A stretch of 42,208 bases of DNA from Akkermansia muciniphila (lineage in GTDB: Bacteria > Verrucomicrobiota > Verrucomicrobiia > Verrucomicrobiales > DEV007), in NCBI GenBank assembly GCA_945883495.1, contig CAMCXS010000054.1, forward strand, positions 1 to 42,208, given 5' to 3'. A program made the position numbers and the translations under genes. Below are positions 33,856-42,128 of the stretch, piece after piece. Every line of letters begins with the position of its first letter. Positions within the stretch are counted from its first letter, which is position 1. The notes beneath the pieces were generated by a model. It saw only the letters and a program-made list of their open reading frames with translations. It did not search any database and was not told the origin of the DNA.

Positions 33856-35649
33856 ATGAAAAGCAGTCTTTCCCGTCGAGGTCTAATCAAACGTGCATCC
33901 GCCGCCAGCATGGGTGCCGCCTTCCACATTGGCGTTTCCAAAGCCGATGATGTGCTGGAGGTAGATAGCCAATTCAAAACATCGATCCAGAATGTGCCTC
34001 GTTGGGAAAACGAGTTGCCCGTGCCCTCGGCTGCGGTGCCTGTTGGGGTGGGGGAACTGCCGCCAGCCTTCGGGGGGAAGGAAGTGGGTGATGTGCTCCA
34101 CGGGACGGCGCCGGAATATTTCAACCAGCCGGATCATTGGAACCAGTTTCCCACTCAATACTATGCGGTGGTCGCCAAAGCGGGGGAAGGGTTCCAGTTG
34201 CCGCCCTCGATGGGGCTGAAGACTCCGTTTTGGGGATATGGGCTGGTTCGGCCGGATGGGAGCGTCAGCCCGGCAATCAGTCCCGGGCCACAATACCGGT
34301 TCCGGATCGGGCAGCCTGCGGTGGTGCGCACGATCAACAATTTGCCGGAAGAGATTAGTACCCACATGCATGGCGGGCATTGGCCGAGCCACTCAGACGG
34401 CCATGCGTCTTTCCTGGTCGTGCCCGGGGAGGCGCGAGATTACTTCTATCCAAATGTGTTGCCTCGCCGCGAGGATGGGACGCCTGACGTATCGGAGGCT
34501 CCTTCGACGATGTGGTATCACGACCACCCGGCGGACGTCACCGCCGCCCACGTGGCTCGAGGATTGGCAGGCACGGCTCCGTGTTTTGATGACCTTGAGT
34601 TGGAGCTGATTCGTTCCGGGGTGCTGCCGGGTATTCCTGGCAAGTCAGATCAGGGACCGGCCTATGAAAACCCGTATGACGTCTACCTGGCGCTGAGCGA
34701 CAAGGTGTATCACCGCAGCGGGGCGATCTGGTATGACCGGAACAATAACAACGGCTATCTCGGGAACGTCGAGACGATCAATGGCGCGGCCTATCCCCGT
34801 TTCACCGTGGAAGCCCGGAAATACCGCTTCCGCCTCTTGGGGGCATCCACGGCCCGGCATCGGCGGCTGCGCTTGAGTGATAACTCCACGTTTCTGCGGA
34901 TCGGCAATGATGCTTGGCTGTTTCCGAAAGGTCAGGAGATCCAAGCGCTGGCAATCTCTCCCGGGAAGCGGGCGGACATTATCATCGACTTCTCCAAGTA
35001 CCAGCCTGGAACCTCTGTCTACCTTGAGAACATCCTGCATCAGAAGAATGAGCGCGGTCCAGATGGCAAGCTGGAGGATGCGGAGAATCCGCGAGTGAGC
35101 GGAAGTCCTGAGTTCGTACATCAGCTGCTGCGCTTCGATGTCGTCGCGGCGGATCCGAGCGTCCCGAATGCGACGGTGACAGCGGCTTCCATGTTGCGCC
35201 CACATGAGCCAATCCACGCCAGCGAGGTGGAAGTTCGCCGGGCCTTCCGGTTCGAGCGCAAGCAGGGACACTGGGCCATCAACGGGAAGTTTTACGACGA
35301 GCATGTGGCGAATGCGGTGCCGAGGTTGGGCTCTGTCGAAGAGTGGACTTTGCAGAATGGTTCCGGCGGGTGGTGGCACCCGATTCATATGCACCTGGAG
35401 TCCCATCAACAGGTCCGCAATCTGACTACCGGCCAGGCGCCATTCTACCAGAACTCCTTCAAACAGGACGTTTCCATGCTCGGGCCGAACAGTGAGATCG
35501 TGATCCGGATGCGCTTCCGGACGTTTGAAGGTCCCTTTATGTTCCATTGCCACACGAACGAGCATGAAGACGTGGAGATGATGTTCCAATTTGAAGTGGC
35601 CAAGGTTGCCTCGCGCAAGGCTCAGCCGGTTCAATTATTCTTTCCTTAA
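33856..35649 (+). CDS. Tat-exported CotA-type multicopper oxidase
   Basis: Laccase-like oxidase of 597 residues, predicted to use O2 to oxidise a metal or phenol outside the cytoplasm. The N-terminus has a twin-arginine motif, SRRGLIK (residues 6-12), then a hydrophobic stretch. All four copper blocks are intact: HMHGGH (His170, His172), WYHDH (His222, His224), HPIHMH (His508, 511, 513) and HCHTNEHEDVEM (His564, Cys565, His566, His570, axial Met575). The order and the last spacing match Bacillus CotA. It leads an operon with an SCO protein, an HMA protein and a small exported protein, which fits copper delivery to this enzyme. Confidence 0.94.
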   Translation: MKSSLSRRGLIKRASAASMGAAFHIGVSKADDVLEVDSQFKTSIQNVPRWENELPVPSAAVPVGVGELPPAFGGKEVGDVLHGTAPEYFNQPDHWNQFPTQYYAVVAKAGEGFQLPPSMGLKTPFWGYGLVRPDGSVSPAISPGPQYRFRIGQPAVVRTINNLPEEISTHMHGGHWPSHSDGHASFLVVPGEARDYFYPNVLPRREDGTPDVSEAPSTMWYHDHPADVTAAHVARGLAGTAPCFDDLELELIRSGVLPGIPGKSDQGPAYENPYDVYLALSDKVYHRSGAIWYDRNNNNGYLGNVETINGAAYPRFTVEARKYRFRLLGASTARHRRLRLSDNSTFLRIGNDAWLFPKGQEIQALAISPGKRADIIIDFSKYQPGTSVYLENILHQKNERGPDGKLEDAENPRVSGSPEFVHQLLRFDVVAADPSVPNATVTAASMLRPHEPIHASEVEVRRAFRFERKQGHWAINGKFYDEHVANAVPRLGSVEEWTLQNGSGGWWHPIHMHLESHQQVRNLTTGQAPFYQNSFKQDVSMLGPNSEIVIRMRFRTFEGPFMFHCHTNEHEDVEMMFQFEVAKVASRKAQPVQLFFP

Positions 35650-35694
35650 CCCATACTGAGGTCTGGTTCCGTCATGACAGGAGATATAGCGACC

Positions 35695-36972
35695 ATGTGG
35701 GCGCGACGTTTGGTGCCATGCTGCCTCCTGTTCTGGCAGGACCTAGCAACCGCAGTTGAATCCCCCGCCTCGCAAGGGGCGGGGGCCACCCTTATGCGCC
35801 AGTCCTTTGCAGATCAGATACCCGATTGCCCGCTGCGGAATCAGCGTGGTGAAACCGTGCGGTTTTTCACTGAGTTGGTGAAGGGGCGAGCGGTGGTAAT
35901 TAACTTTTTCTACGCGGATTGCGAGAAATCTTGTCCACCCACCAACGTGGCAATCCGCCGATTGCGGGCCGGTCTGGCTCCGTCTTTTGGAAAAAGCGTC
36001 CACTTTCTCTCGATTACCCTGCGTCCGGAAGTGGATTCCGTAGAGCGGTTGGCGACTTATGCTGACGTGAATGCGCCGGCGCAGGAAAGCCCGGACTTGC
36101 CGGATTGGGATTTTCTGACGGGATCCCCCGAAGATATCTTGAGCTTGCGTCGCGCCCTGGGAATGTTTGAGGCAGATCCGGTTTTGGATCAAGATCCGAG
36201 TCAACACGGCTCCGTCTTGCTCGTGGGAAATCACGCGACGGGGCGTTGGACGAAGGTCAATGCCTTGGGCAATCCGGAGCGTATCCAGGCCCAGGTCAAG
36301 CGGATGATCGGATGGTCTGAGGCTCAGCGCTACGAAGACGTGCGCAAGGCCGTGGCCGCATACCGGAGTTCGCTGGAAGAGGGCAACCCGCCGCGTCGCC
36401 GGGAATCCGGAGAGCTACCTAATTTGGGGGCGCTTGTGGGTCCCATCACAGGGGTGGACGCGGAGGGCAACGCCCTGACGACGGTATCTCTGGCTGGCAA
36501 GGTCGTGGTCTTTGGCCGCATGGACACGGTCTGTCCGCATGGTATCCAGGCCATTACCCGGGTGATGGATCGTTTGAATCTGCAGTTTGGGCATTTTGGT
36601 GGATTTCATTTGGTGACTTTGCTCACCCCATCACTTGCCACCGAGGTGAGTTACTTGAATGAGATGGCCAAGTATGCAGGAGCGGCGGCGGGAGATCCCT
36701 GGTGGTTTCTCTCTTGTGATCCAGTCGAGTTGTGTCGGTTTTCCGAGCGCTCCCTGGGTCTTGACCCTAGCCTTGTCGTTCCCGAAGAAGAGCGGCTGAG
36801 TCCCTTCGAGGGGGAGGTTCATGATTTGCGCTTGGTGCTCGTCGATGCCACCAACACAGTCCGTGGCCGTTATGAAGTGTTCCATGCGGATCCGGCGCGC
36901 GGTACCGCGGCGGCGGAGCAATTAGAAGCGGATGTCCGGAACTTGCTGCTTCAAACCCCGAGACTTCAATGA
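35695..36972 (+). CDS. Tandem SCO1/SenC-like copper chaperone protein
   Basis: Exported 425-residue protein with two thioredoxin-fold SCO domains. Domain one (about residues 35-205) has the copper site CEKSCP (Cys76, Cys80) and the distal His in SQHGSVLLVG (His171). Domain two (about 240-420) keeps one Cys, in DTVCPHG (Cys280), but a Met replaces the first Cys of CxxxC; a candidate His is in VHDLRLVLVD. So only the first site should bind Cu(I) normally. The start at 35695 has AGGAGA 10 bases upstream and gives a cleaner signal (RRLVPCCLLFWQDL) than the ATG at 35674. It likely loads copper into the multicopper oxidase, whose stop is 45 bases upstream. Confidence 0.85.
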   Translation: MWARRLVPCCLLFWQDLATAVESPASQGAGATLMRQSFADQIPDCPLRNQRGETVRFFTELVKGRAVVINFFYADCEKSCPPTNVAIRRLRAGLAPSFGKSVHFLSITLRPEVDSVERLATYADVNAPAQESPDLPDWDFLTGSPEDILSLRRALGMFEADPVLDQDPSQHGSVLLVGNHATGRWTKVNALGNPERIQAQVKRMIGWSEAQRYEDVRKAVAAYRSSLEEGNPPRRRESGELPNLGALVGPITGVDAEGNALTTVSLAGKVVVFGRMDTVCPHGIQAITRVMDRLNLQFGHFGGFHLVTLLTPSLATEVSYLNEMAKYAGAAAGDPWWFLSCDPVELCRFSERSLGLDPSLVVPEEERLSPFEGEVHDLRLVLVDATNTVRGRYEVFHADPARGTAAAEQLEADVRNLLLQTPRLQ

Positions 36973-37325
36973 TTCTGATGAAAAAACATATTCTGCTTTC
37001 GATCGGTTTCGCCACCTGTATGCTCTGGTCTCCGTGGATCGCGGCTGAGCCTGATCCGGAAAGGGGCCATGCTCGCTATACGTATGAATTCCCGATCGCC
37101 GGGGTGGTGTGTGGATCCTGCGCGGCGACGGTCAAGAAAGCCGTGGAGGCATCTGCTTGGGCGGAGTCGGCCAAGGTGGTCAAAGGAGCCGCTGGAGAGC
37201 TGCCGAAGCTGGTCATTGTCGCGAATCGTCCGGCACTTGATGCCGCGGAGGTTCAGGCAGCCCTGGGAGCGCATTCCTCTCACTATCAAGTCCAAAGCGC
37301 CGCGAAGGCTATCCGAACGCCGTGA
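36969..37325 (+). CDS. Secreted heavy-metal-associated (HMA) domain protein
   Basis: A 118-residue exported protein. Signal peptide (KKHILLSIGFATCMLWSPWIAA) then an HMA fold whose metal-binding loop is AGVVCGSCAATVKKAV (Cys48, Cys51), matching GMxCxxC except for the first Met (Val here). HMA domains usually sit in the cytoplasm as CopZ or ATPase domains; an exported soluble copy is less usual. The start overlaps the SCO stop by four bases (ATGA); an ATG at 36978 is an alternative. Operon context points to copper handling for the oxidase. Confidence 0.83.
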   Translation: MILMKKHILLSIGFATCMLWSPWIAAEPDPERGHARYTYEFPIAGVVCGSCAATVKKAVEASAWAESAKVVKGAAGELPKLVIVANRPALDAAEVQAALGAHSSHYQVQSAAKAIRTP

Positions 37326-37975
37326 TGCTGATCGGGAATTCCATTGGCCTCCTTAGTGCCGCCATTCTGTTGTCTGCCCGCGCGGAGGAGTCTCGATTTC
37401 TTGAGCCTGCTCCCAAGGACGTAGATCAATATAGCGAACTTTGGACGGAGCCGCTCTTTGCGCGGCCGACCACAAACAACGTTTCAGTAGAACCGCCTGG
37501 AGAGCCTCCCGTGGAGCTGGTTCTCACCGGCTGGGGGGAGATCCAGGGAGAGTGGGTGGCTTCGATTTACGACCGGAAGAGCGGGATGCATCATTTTCTG
37601 CGCACTGGTGAACCCTCCCAAATTTCTGATTTGGAGCTGGTTGAGCTGCAACCGTCCGCAATCGCGACGAAAGCGCTGATTCAAGTGCAGGGCCGCCTCC
37701 TTTGGATCGCGGCAGATGAGGAACCGGAACTTGCGGAAGCGGGCGTTCAAGAAGCCGACGAGGTGGATTCCCGGGCTGCGAGTCTGACCGGAGCTGAGTT
37801 GCTCACGGCGGACGCCACCACGGCGGAGAGGTTGGTTGGGGGCGACGCCGCACGAGCGCGAATCGCGGATCGTCTTCACCAAAAAACGTTGTTGGAACGG
37901 CACCGGAGACTGAGTCTGCGCTTTCCAGATAGTTTCCAAAGAGTAGCCGGAACGTTGCCTCGATTCTCCGACTGA
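37325..37975 (+). CDS. Exported hypothetical protein, GspC/PilP-like pattern
   Basis: Unrecognised 216-residue exported protein. Signal peptide (LIGNSIGLLSAAILLSARA). Residues about 65-130 have the strand pattern LVLTGWGEIQGEWVASIYDR, then GMHHFLRTGEPSQISDLELV and ALIQVQGRLLWIA, comparable to the exported protein at 30964-31416 and reminiscent of GspC/PilP periplasmic domains. The C-terminal 80 residues are helical and charged (TTAERLVGGDAARARIADRL). The start overlaps the HMA stop by one base (TGATG); a GTG one codon upstream is possible. It is the last gene of the oxidase operon and converges with the lipoprotein gene. Confidence 0.65.
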   Translation: MLIGNSIGLLSAAILLSARAEESRFLEPAPKDVDQYSELWTEPLFARPTTNNVSVEPPGEPPVELVLTGWGEIQGEWVASIYDRKSGMHHFLRTGEPSQISDLELVELQPSAIATKALIQVQGRLLWIAADEEPELAEAGVQEADEVDSRAASLTGAELLTADATTAERLVGGDAARARIADRLHQKTLLERHRRLSLRFPDSFQRVAGTLPRFSD

Positions 37976-37985
37976 GGGCAGAGCT

Positions 37986-39446
37986 TTAGGGCTGGGAAGG
38001 TTTCGGGCTGATCGTGGCGACAGACCAGTCCGCCTTATTGCCGAGAACATCAAATGACGCGAGTGCTTCCAAGTTCTTGAGGAGCTTATGGAAATCGTAG
38101 GCGGCTCCGGCATACTGAACGCGGTAGAGTCCGCTCTCTTGGACCTTCTCTATGTTTTGCACCTGGGGCAATGATTGAATTGACTTGAGTTGATCTGCTC
38201 TCAAGGCTTCCGGCACTCTGGTGAGATCGACGATAACTATGTCGACCGCCTTTGTAGCTGTTGTGGGTTGAGGTGGTGCAGAAGCTTGCGCTTCGAGTCG
38301 CTGCTCCTCGATGGTTCGAAGCCCCCTGGTCTTAGCAGCGATCTCCTGCTGTAGTCTTTGCGCTCCGTAGTCGACACTGCGCCAGAGATGAAACACAAAG
38401 CGTTCTATATCACGGCGCTCGTCGGGGTTCATGCCGGCATCATCCATGCATTGCCGCAGCAAGGCTTCGTCTTCGGGGGATAGATCCGGGCGGTTTAAAT
38501 CCATGGGTTCTCCGTTCGCAAGGAGGATAATTTTGGCGCGTTCCTTGAGGGCGCGGTCGGACGCCAGGCTGAGAGTCCGAAGGTAGTAGGCATCTAGCTC
38601 CGGATCGCCGTCCAGTTCCGGGGAGGCGCGGTAATAGGGAATCAGAAAGTAGTATCCAAGCAATCGGGCCAAGGCTCCTGCCGTCGCGGCTTCGATCGCG
38701 GTTTCCGTGTCTTGCTTGGTGATCTCCAGGCGCGACAGGATGCCTCCGCCGGTTCCGTTCACAAAAAAGGTAAAACCGAGTGATTCCTCGTTGGAAACGG
38801 CATCCGCTTCATATGCTGAGAAGGGGGCAATTTGGTCCGCGGGGCGTCCCGGTCCTGGCTCCATATAGAGGCCGGCTTTGACCACTCTGACCCGAGTGCC
38901 GCCATTGCTTTCCACGGTGGCGTCCATTTCGCCGGTATTGAGTGAGGCCCTTCCGTCCGTGCTGCCTCCCCGAACTTGGCGAATCGACTCGAAGACATTC
39001 ATGAGCTCGCCGGAGATGAGGGCTTCATAGGGGGCGGCAGGGATCGGCGACGGCACGGCGAATCCAGTGGTGGCTTGGGCGCGGGTAATGGAATCGTGCA
39101 AAGGGCGAGCATTGGCCAGCACGCCTGTATACTTGAGGCAACAGAGCACATGCATGGTCAGATTGTTGGGGATGCCTTCCCGTTGACCTGAATTGTTGGC
39201 GATGTAATCGACCAAGATCGGCTCGTAATAGTTCTTGCCATTGCAGGCGATAATCATGGCGCCGATTTCAGCCAGCATATCAGCGTAGGTCTGTTGGCTG
39301 GGACGAGCTGGGAGCGAGACCCGGAGCGCATTTCCCGGCAGTTCCCCGATGGGTTTGAGGTGCGTGCAACAGGCAAGCAGCAGCGCGAGGGGGAAGAGGC
39401 AAGCTGGTGGAATGCGAAAGCGTGGGGGCGTCGAGTTCCCGTTCAT
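37986..39446 (-). CDS. CsgG/HfaB-like outer-membrane lipoprotein with C-terminal extension
   Basis: Predicted lipoprotein of 486 residues; lipobox LLAC with Cys26 after PLALL. Residues about 40-270 show faint but ordered resemblance to CsgG/HfaB secretion-channel proteins: PILVDYIANNSGQREG aligns with the CsgG region ending DQTGQ, then a helix LTMHVLCCLKYTGVL, the strand phrase ALISGELMNVFES, and ETAIEAATAGALARLLGYYF where CsgG has its C-terminal helix. Residues about 290-400 are helical, with a coiled-coil-like stretch, and 405-486 form a small alpha/beta domain (IVIVDLTRVPEALRADQL, GLYRVQYAGAAYDF). Assignment is by eye and tentative. It lies beside the exported-protein locus and may form its outer-membrane exit. 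Confidence 0.5.
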   Translation of the reverse strand: MNGNSTPPRFRIPPACLFPLALLLACCTHLKPIGELPGNALRVSLPARPSQQTYADMLAEIGAMIIACNGKNYYEPILVDYIANNSGQREGIPNNLTMHVLCCLKYTGVLANARPLHDSITRAQATTGFAVPSPIPAAPYEALISGELMNVFESIRQVRGGSTDGRASLNTGEMDATVESNGGTRVRVVKAGLYMEPGPGRPADQIAPFSAYEADAVSNEESLGFTFFVNGTGGGILSRLEITKQDTETAIEAATAGALARLLGYYFLIPYYRASPELDGDPELDAYYLRTLSLASDRALKERAKIILLANGEPMDLNRPDLSPEDEALLRQCMDDAGMNPDERRDIERFVFHLWRSVDYGAQRLQQEIAAKTRGLRTIEEQRLEAQASAPPQPTTATKAVDIVIVDLTRVPEALRADQLKSIQSLPQVQNIEKVQESGLYRVQYAGAAYDFHKLLKNLEALASFDVLGNKADWSVATISPKPSQP

Positions 39447-39500
39447 CGCCTAGCAGAAACCTAATAGAGCTACATTGTCAAAGATTCCGTAATAAATAAG

Positions 39501-39516
39501 ATGCTCAAATGAGCAT
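39501..39516. promoter_or_regulatory. Inverted repeat upstream of the CsgG-like gene
   Basis: ATGCTCA-AA-TGAGCAT, a perfect 7-2-7 inverted repeat, 54 bases upstream of the lipoprotein ATG in an AT-rich gap. The half-site TGAGCAT is close to TGAGTAT, which recurs in the AT-rich gaps of this locus (30858, 31414, and in reverse at 32740 and 32760). It may be a shared regulator site. Confidence 0.4.
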
Positions 39517-39592
39517 AAATACCTAGAAAAATCTGGCCTTGTTTTGGGCTGTGCGGCTTGGCAGGTGCGATGGAATCATCCAAGATGGCGGA

Positions 39593-42091
39593 ATGAAGCC
39601 CCGTTCCGCTCCGGTTTTCCTGCTTTCAGCGATCTTTTGTCCTGGATGGCTCCTCGCCGTCCCGGAAATTGTCGAAGTCCATTCCGGAAACGTTGCTGAA
39701 CTCCCAACCGGCCGCGAAGCAGATGGGATCATCGGGGACTTTGTGATGCGCAACGATCAGGTGGAAGCCGTGATCTCCCACAATGCGCCGCAACGGCGGG
39801 CGAACATGAGCACGTTTTACGGCGAGGCCGGGGTTACGCCCGGTTGCCTTTACGACCTGACCTTGCGTGGCCAGGGCAACGACCAGATCACGATTTTCTG
39901 TCCGAGCAATCAGCAGGGCACCGTCTCCTGGGTCCGCGTGGTTTCCCGTCCGGGAGAGGCCGAGGCGGTGATTGAAACGGCTCGCACTGCCGCCATGGGC
40001 AACGGCTTGGCAGTCCGTCACGAGTACCGGATGCGCGACGGCGAACCTGGCCTGCGGATCGTCAGTGAATGGACCAACGCGTTCGGGGGACCGAAGGAGG
40101 TGCCGCTTCGGGACAATTGGACCAAATTGGACAAAGAGGGCGGTCTCGGCCGTTACCGCTGGGCGGAATCGGTCGATCCCGCGGACCGGTGTGGCTACGC
40201 AGTGGGCTGGATTCAGCCGGACAAGCCGGTGGACAAAGTGCAGTTGGAGCCGGGCCAGACGTTCCGGGTGGAGCGCTTCTTGGCGGTAGGAACTTCCCCG
40301 GCGGATGCCTTGGGGCGGGTCGCCGCCGTTGTCGGAGAAAGTGAGGCGTGGCGGCTGAGTATCAAGGACGCGGCAGGCCAGCCGGTGACGGATGCCGTGG
40401 CCCGCTTTGCGTTGACGGACACGCAGAGTTTAGCCGCCTACCCCGAGCGCAATGGCGAGTTGACCATTCCCTTCCTCAAGTCCGCCGCCACCAAAGTCCG
40501 CATCTCCGCTCCGGGGCGCAATACCGTGGAAAACGTGGCCAATGGGGCCACCGTGACGCTCGCCGCCGCCGCCGCCGTCCGCTTCGCCGTTACCGATGGG
40601 GCCGGGCAGTCGACGCCTTGCAAGGTGCAGTTTCACGGGATCAACGGCACCCCAAATCCCGATCTGGGGCCCAAGATTCGCGCTCACGGTTGCGTCGATC
40701 AGTGGCATTCGGAAACCGGAAGCTTCGAGGTCCGCATCGCTCCAGGCAGCTACCGTGTCGTCGTCACTCGCGGTCCAGAATTCGGTCATCACGAGCAAGC
40801 CATCACGGTCGAAGCTGGCAAGACGGTCGATGTCGCCGCCAAATTGGTGCGTCAAGTCGACACCTCCGGCTGGATCGCGGCGGATTTCCACAACCACAGC
40901 ACGCCGAGCGGCGACAATGTTTGCGGCACGCCGGACCGGGTCATCAACCTAGCGGCGGAGCACATCGAATTCGCTCCCACGACCGAGCACAACCGGATCT
41001 TCGATTGGGCGCCCTATATCGAACGCCTTGGGTTGAAGAAATTCCTCAGCACGATCTCCGGGATGGAGCTGACCGGGCGGGGCGCCCACCTCAACTGCTT
41101 CCCGCTGACTCCCGTGTATCACATTCAGGACAACGGCGCGCCGGTGTGGGAAGTTGACCCCCGGATCAACGCGCATCACCTGCGCAACCACGGCGGTTGG
41201 GATCCGCATCAAGCCCGTTGGATCCAGATCAATCACCCGGATTTGGTGGAAAACTTCATCGACCGCAATCTGGATGGCGAGGTAGACGGTGGCTTTCAGC
41301 TTCTGGAAGGCTTCCTTGGCGGCGTGGAGACGGAGAACTATTCCGGCGCCCAGATTCTCGCGGGCAAGCCTTTCGTAATCGGCGATCCCCTGAGCCGAGG
41401 CCCCCGCGTTCAAGCCATCCGCGAGTTCGTCTGGTTGCAGCTTCTCAACCAAGGGAAGCGAATTTGGGGCGTGGCAGTGGCGGATGCGCACACGATTTAT
41501 GGAAACGGGGTCGGCAGTTGGCGGACGTATCTGCCCAGCAGTACCGATGAGCCGGAAGCGATCTCCGCCACCGAGATCACCCGGAACGCACTGGCTGGAA
41601 AAATGGTGCTTTCGAGCGGTCCGTTCCTGCAGGTCACCACCCCGAAAGGCGAAATGGCTGGCGCGACCGTGGTCGCCAAGGAACGGGAAGTCACCCTGGA
41701 GGTGAAGGTCCAATGCGCCGATTGGTATGACATCGACCGCGTTCAGGTGTTGGTGAACGGCCGGCAAGCCCCAGGCCTCAACTTCACCCGGTCCTCACAT
41801 CCGTCGATGTTCCACCAGAATACCGTTCGCTTCCATCAGCCGCTCAAGGTTAAGTTGGAGCGGGACGCTCACCTCATCGTGGTGGCGATCGGCGAACATT
41901 CGACCCTGGAGAAAGGCTTCGGAACCAGCGACCAAGCCAAAATTCAACCCTGCGCCTACAACAACCCGATTTACGTGGACGTAGAGGGGAACGGGTTCGA
42001 GCCGAGTTTGGACACGTTGGGCTACCCCTTAATCACCGGCGGGATCAGCGTGGACCGGGCCAAGGAGATTTTGGAAAAAGGCGGGAACTGA
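39593..42091 (+). CDS. CehA/McbA-type PHP-like metallohydrolase, exported
   Basis: An 832-residue exported protein. Signal peptide about residues 1-23 (VFLLSAIFCPGWLLA). The first half is beta-rich, with carboxypeptidase-regulatory/Ig-like strands (VDVAAKLVRQVDTSGW ends it). The metal-binding PHP-like domain begins near residue 429 with ADFHNHSTPSGDN (H-x-H), followed by APTTEHN (Glu-His) and the later INHPDLVENF (His), and VADAHTIYGNG (Asp and His). CehA and McbA hydrolyse carbaryl, but the wider family's substrates are unknown. The frame is open to 39539; the ATG at 39593 starts the signal peptide. It diverges from the lipoprotein gene and seems unrelated to the redox locus. Confidence 0.85.
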   Translation: MKPRSAPVFLLSAIFCPGWLLAVPEIVEVHSGNVAELPTGREADGIIGDFVMRNDQVEAVISHNAPQRRANMSTFYGEAGVTPGCLYDLTLRGQGNDQITIFCPSNQQGTVSWVRVVSRPGEAEAVIETARTAAMGNGLAVRHEYRMRDGEPGLRIVSEWTNAFGGPKEVPLRDNWTKLDKEGGLGRYRWAESVDPADRCGYAVGWIQPDKPVDKVQLEPGQTFRVERFLAVGTSPADALGRVAAVVGESEAWRLSIKDAAGQPVTDAVARFALTDTQSLAAYPERNGELTIPFLKSAATKVRISAPGRNTVENVANGATVTLAAAAAVRFAVTDGAGQSTPCKVQFHGINGTPNPDLGPKIRAHGCVDQWHSETGSFEVRIAPGSYRVVVTRGPEFGHHEQAITVEAGKTVDVAAKLVRQVDTSGWIAADFHNHSTPSGDNVCGTPDRVINLAAEHIEFAPTTEHNRIFDWAPYIERLGLKKFLSTISGMELTGRGAHLNCFPLTPVYHIQDNGAPVWEVDPRINAHHLRNHGGWDPHQARWIQINHPDLVENFIDRNLDGEVDGGFQLLEGFLGGVETENYSGAQILAGKPFVIGDPLSRGPRVQAIREFVWLQLLNQGKRIWGVAVADAHTIYGNGVGSWRTYLPSSTDEPEAISATEITRNALAGKMVLSSGPFLQVTTPKGEMAGATVVAKEREVTLEVKVQCADWYDIDRVQVLVNGRQAPGLNFTRSSHPSMFHQNTVRFHQPLKVKLERDAHLIVVAIGEHSTLEKGFGTSDQAKIQPCAYNNPIYVDVEGNGFEPSLDTLGYPLITGGISVDRAKEILEKGGN

Positions 42092-42128
42092 CGGCCGCGA
42101 AGTCGCCGATCCGCGGCTATGATGGCGC

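Noticed and set aside
34645-35634. A 329-codon open frame antisense to the multicopper oxidase
   Set aside because: It covers the copper-site coding region of a certain gene and shows no signal peptide, domain or start context.
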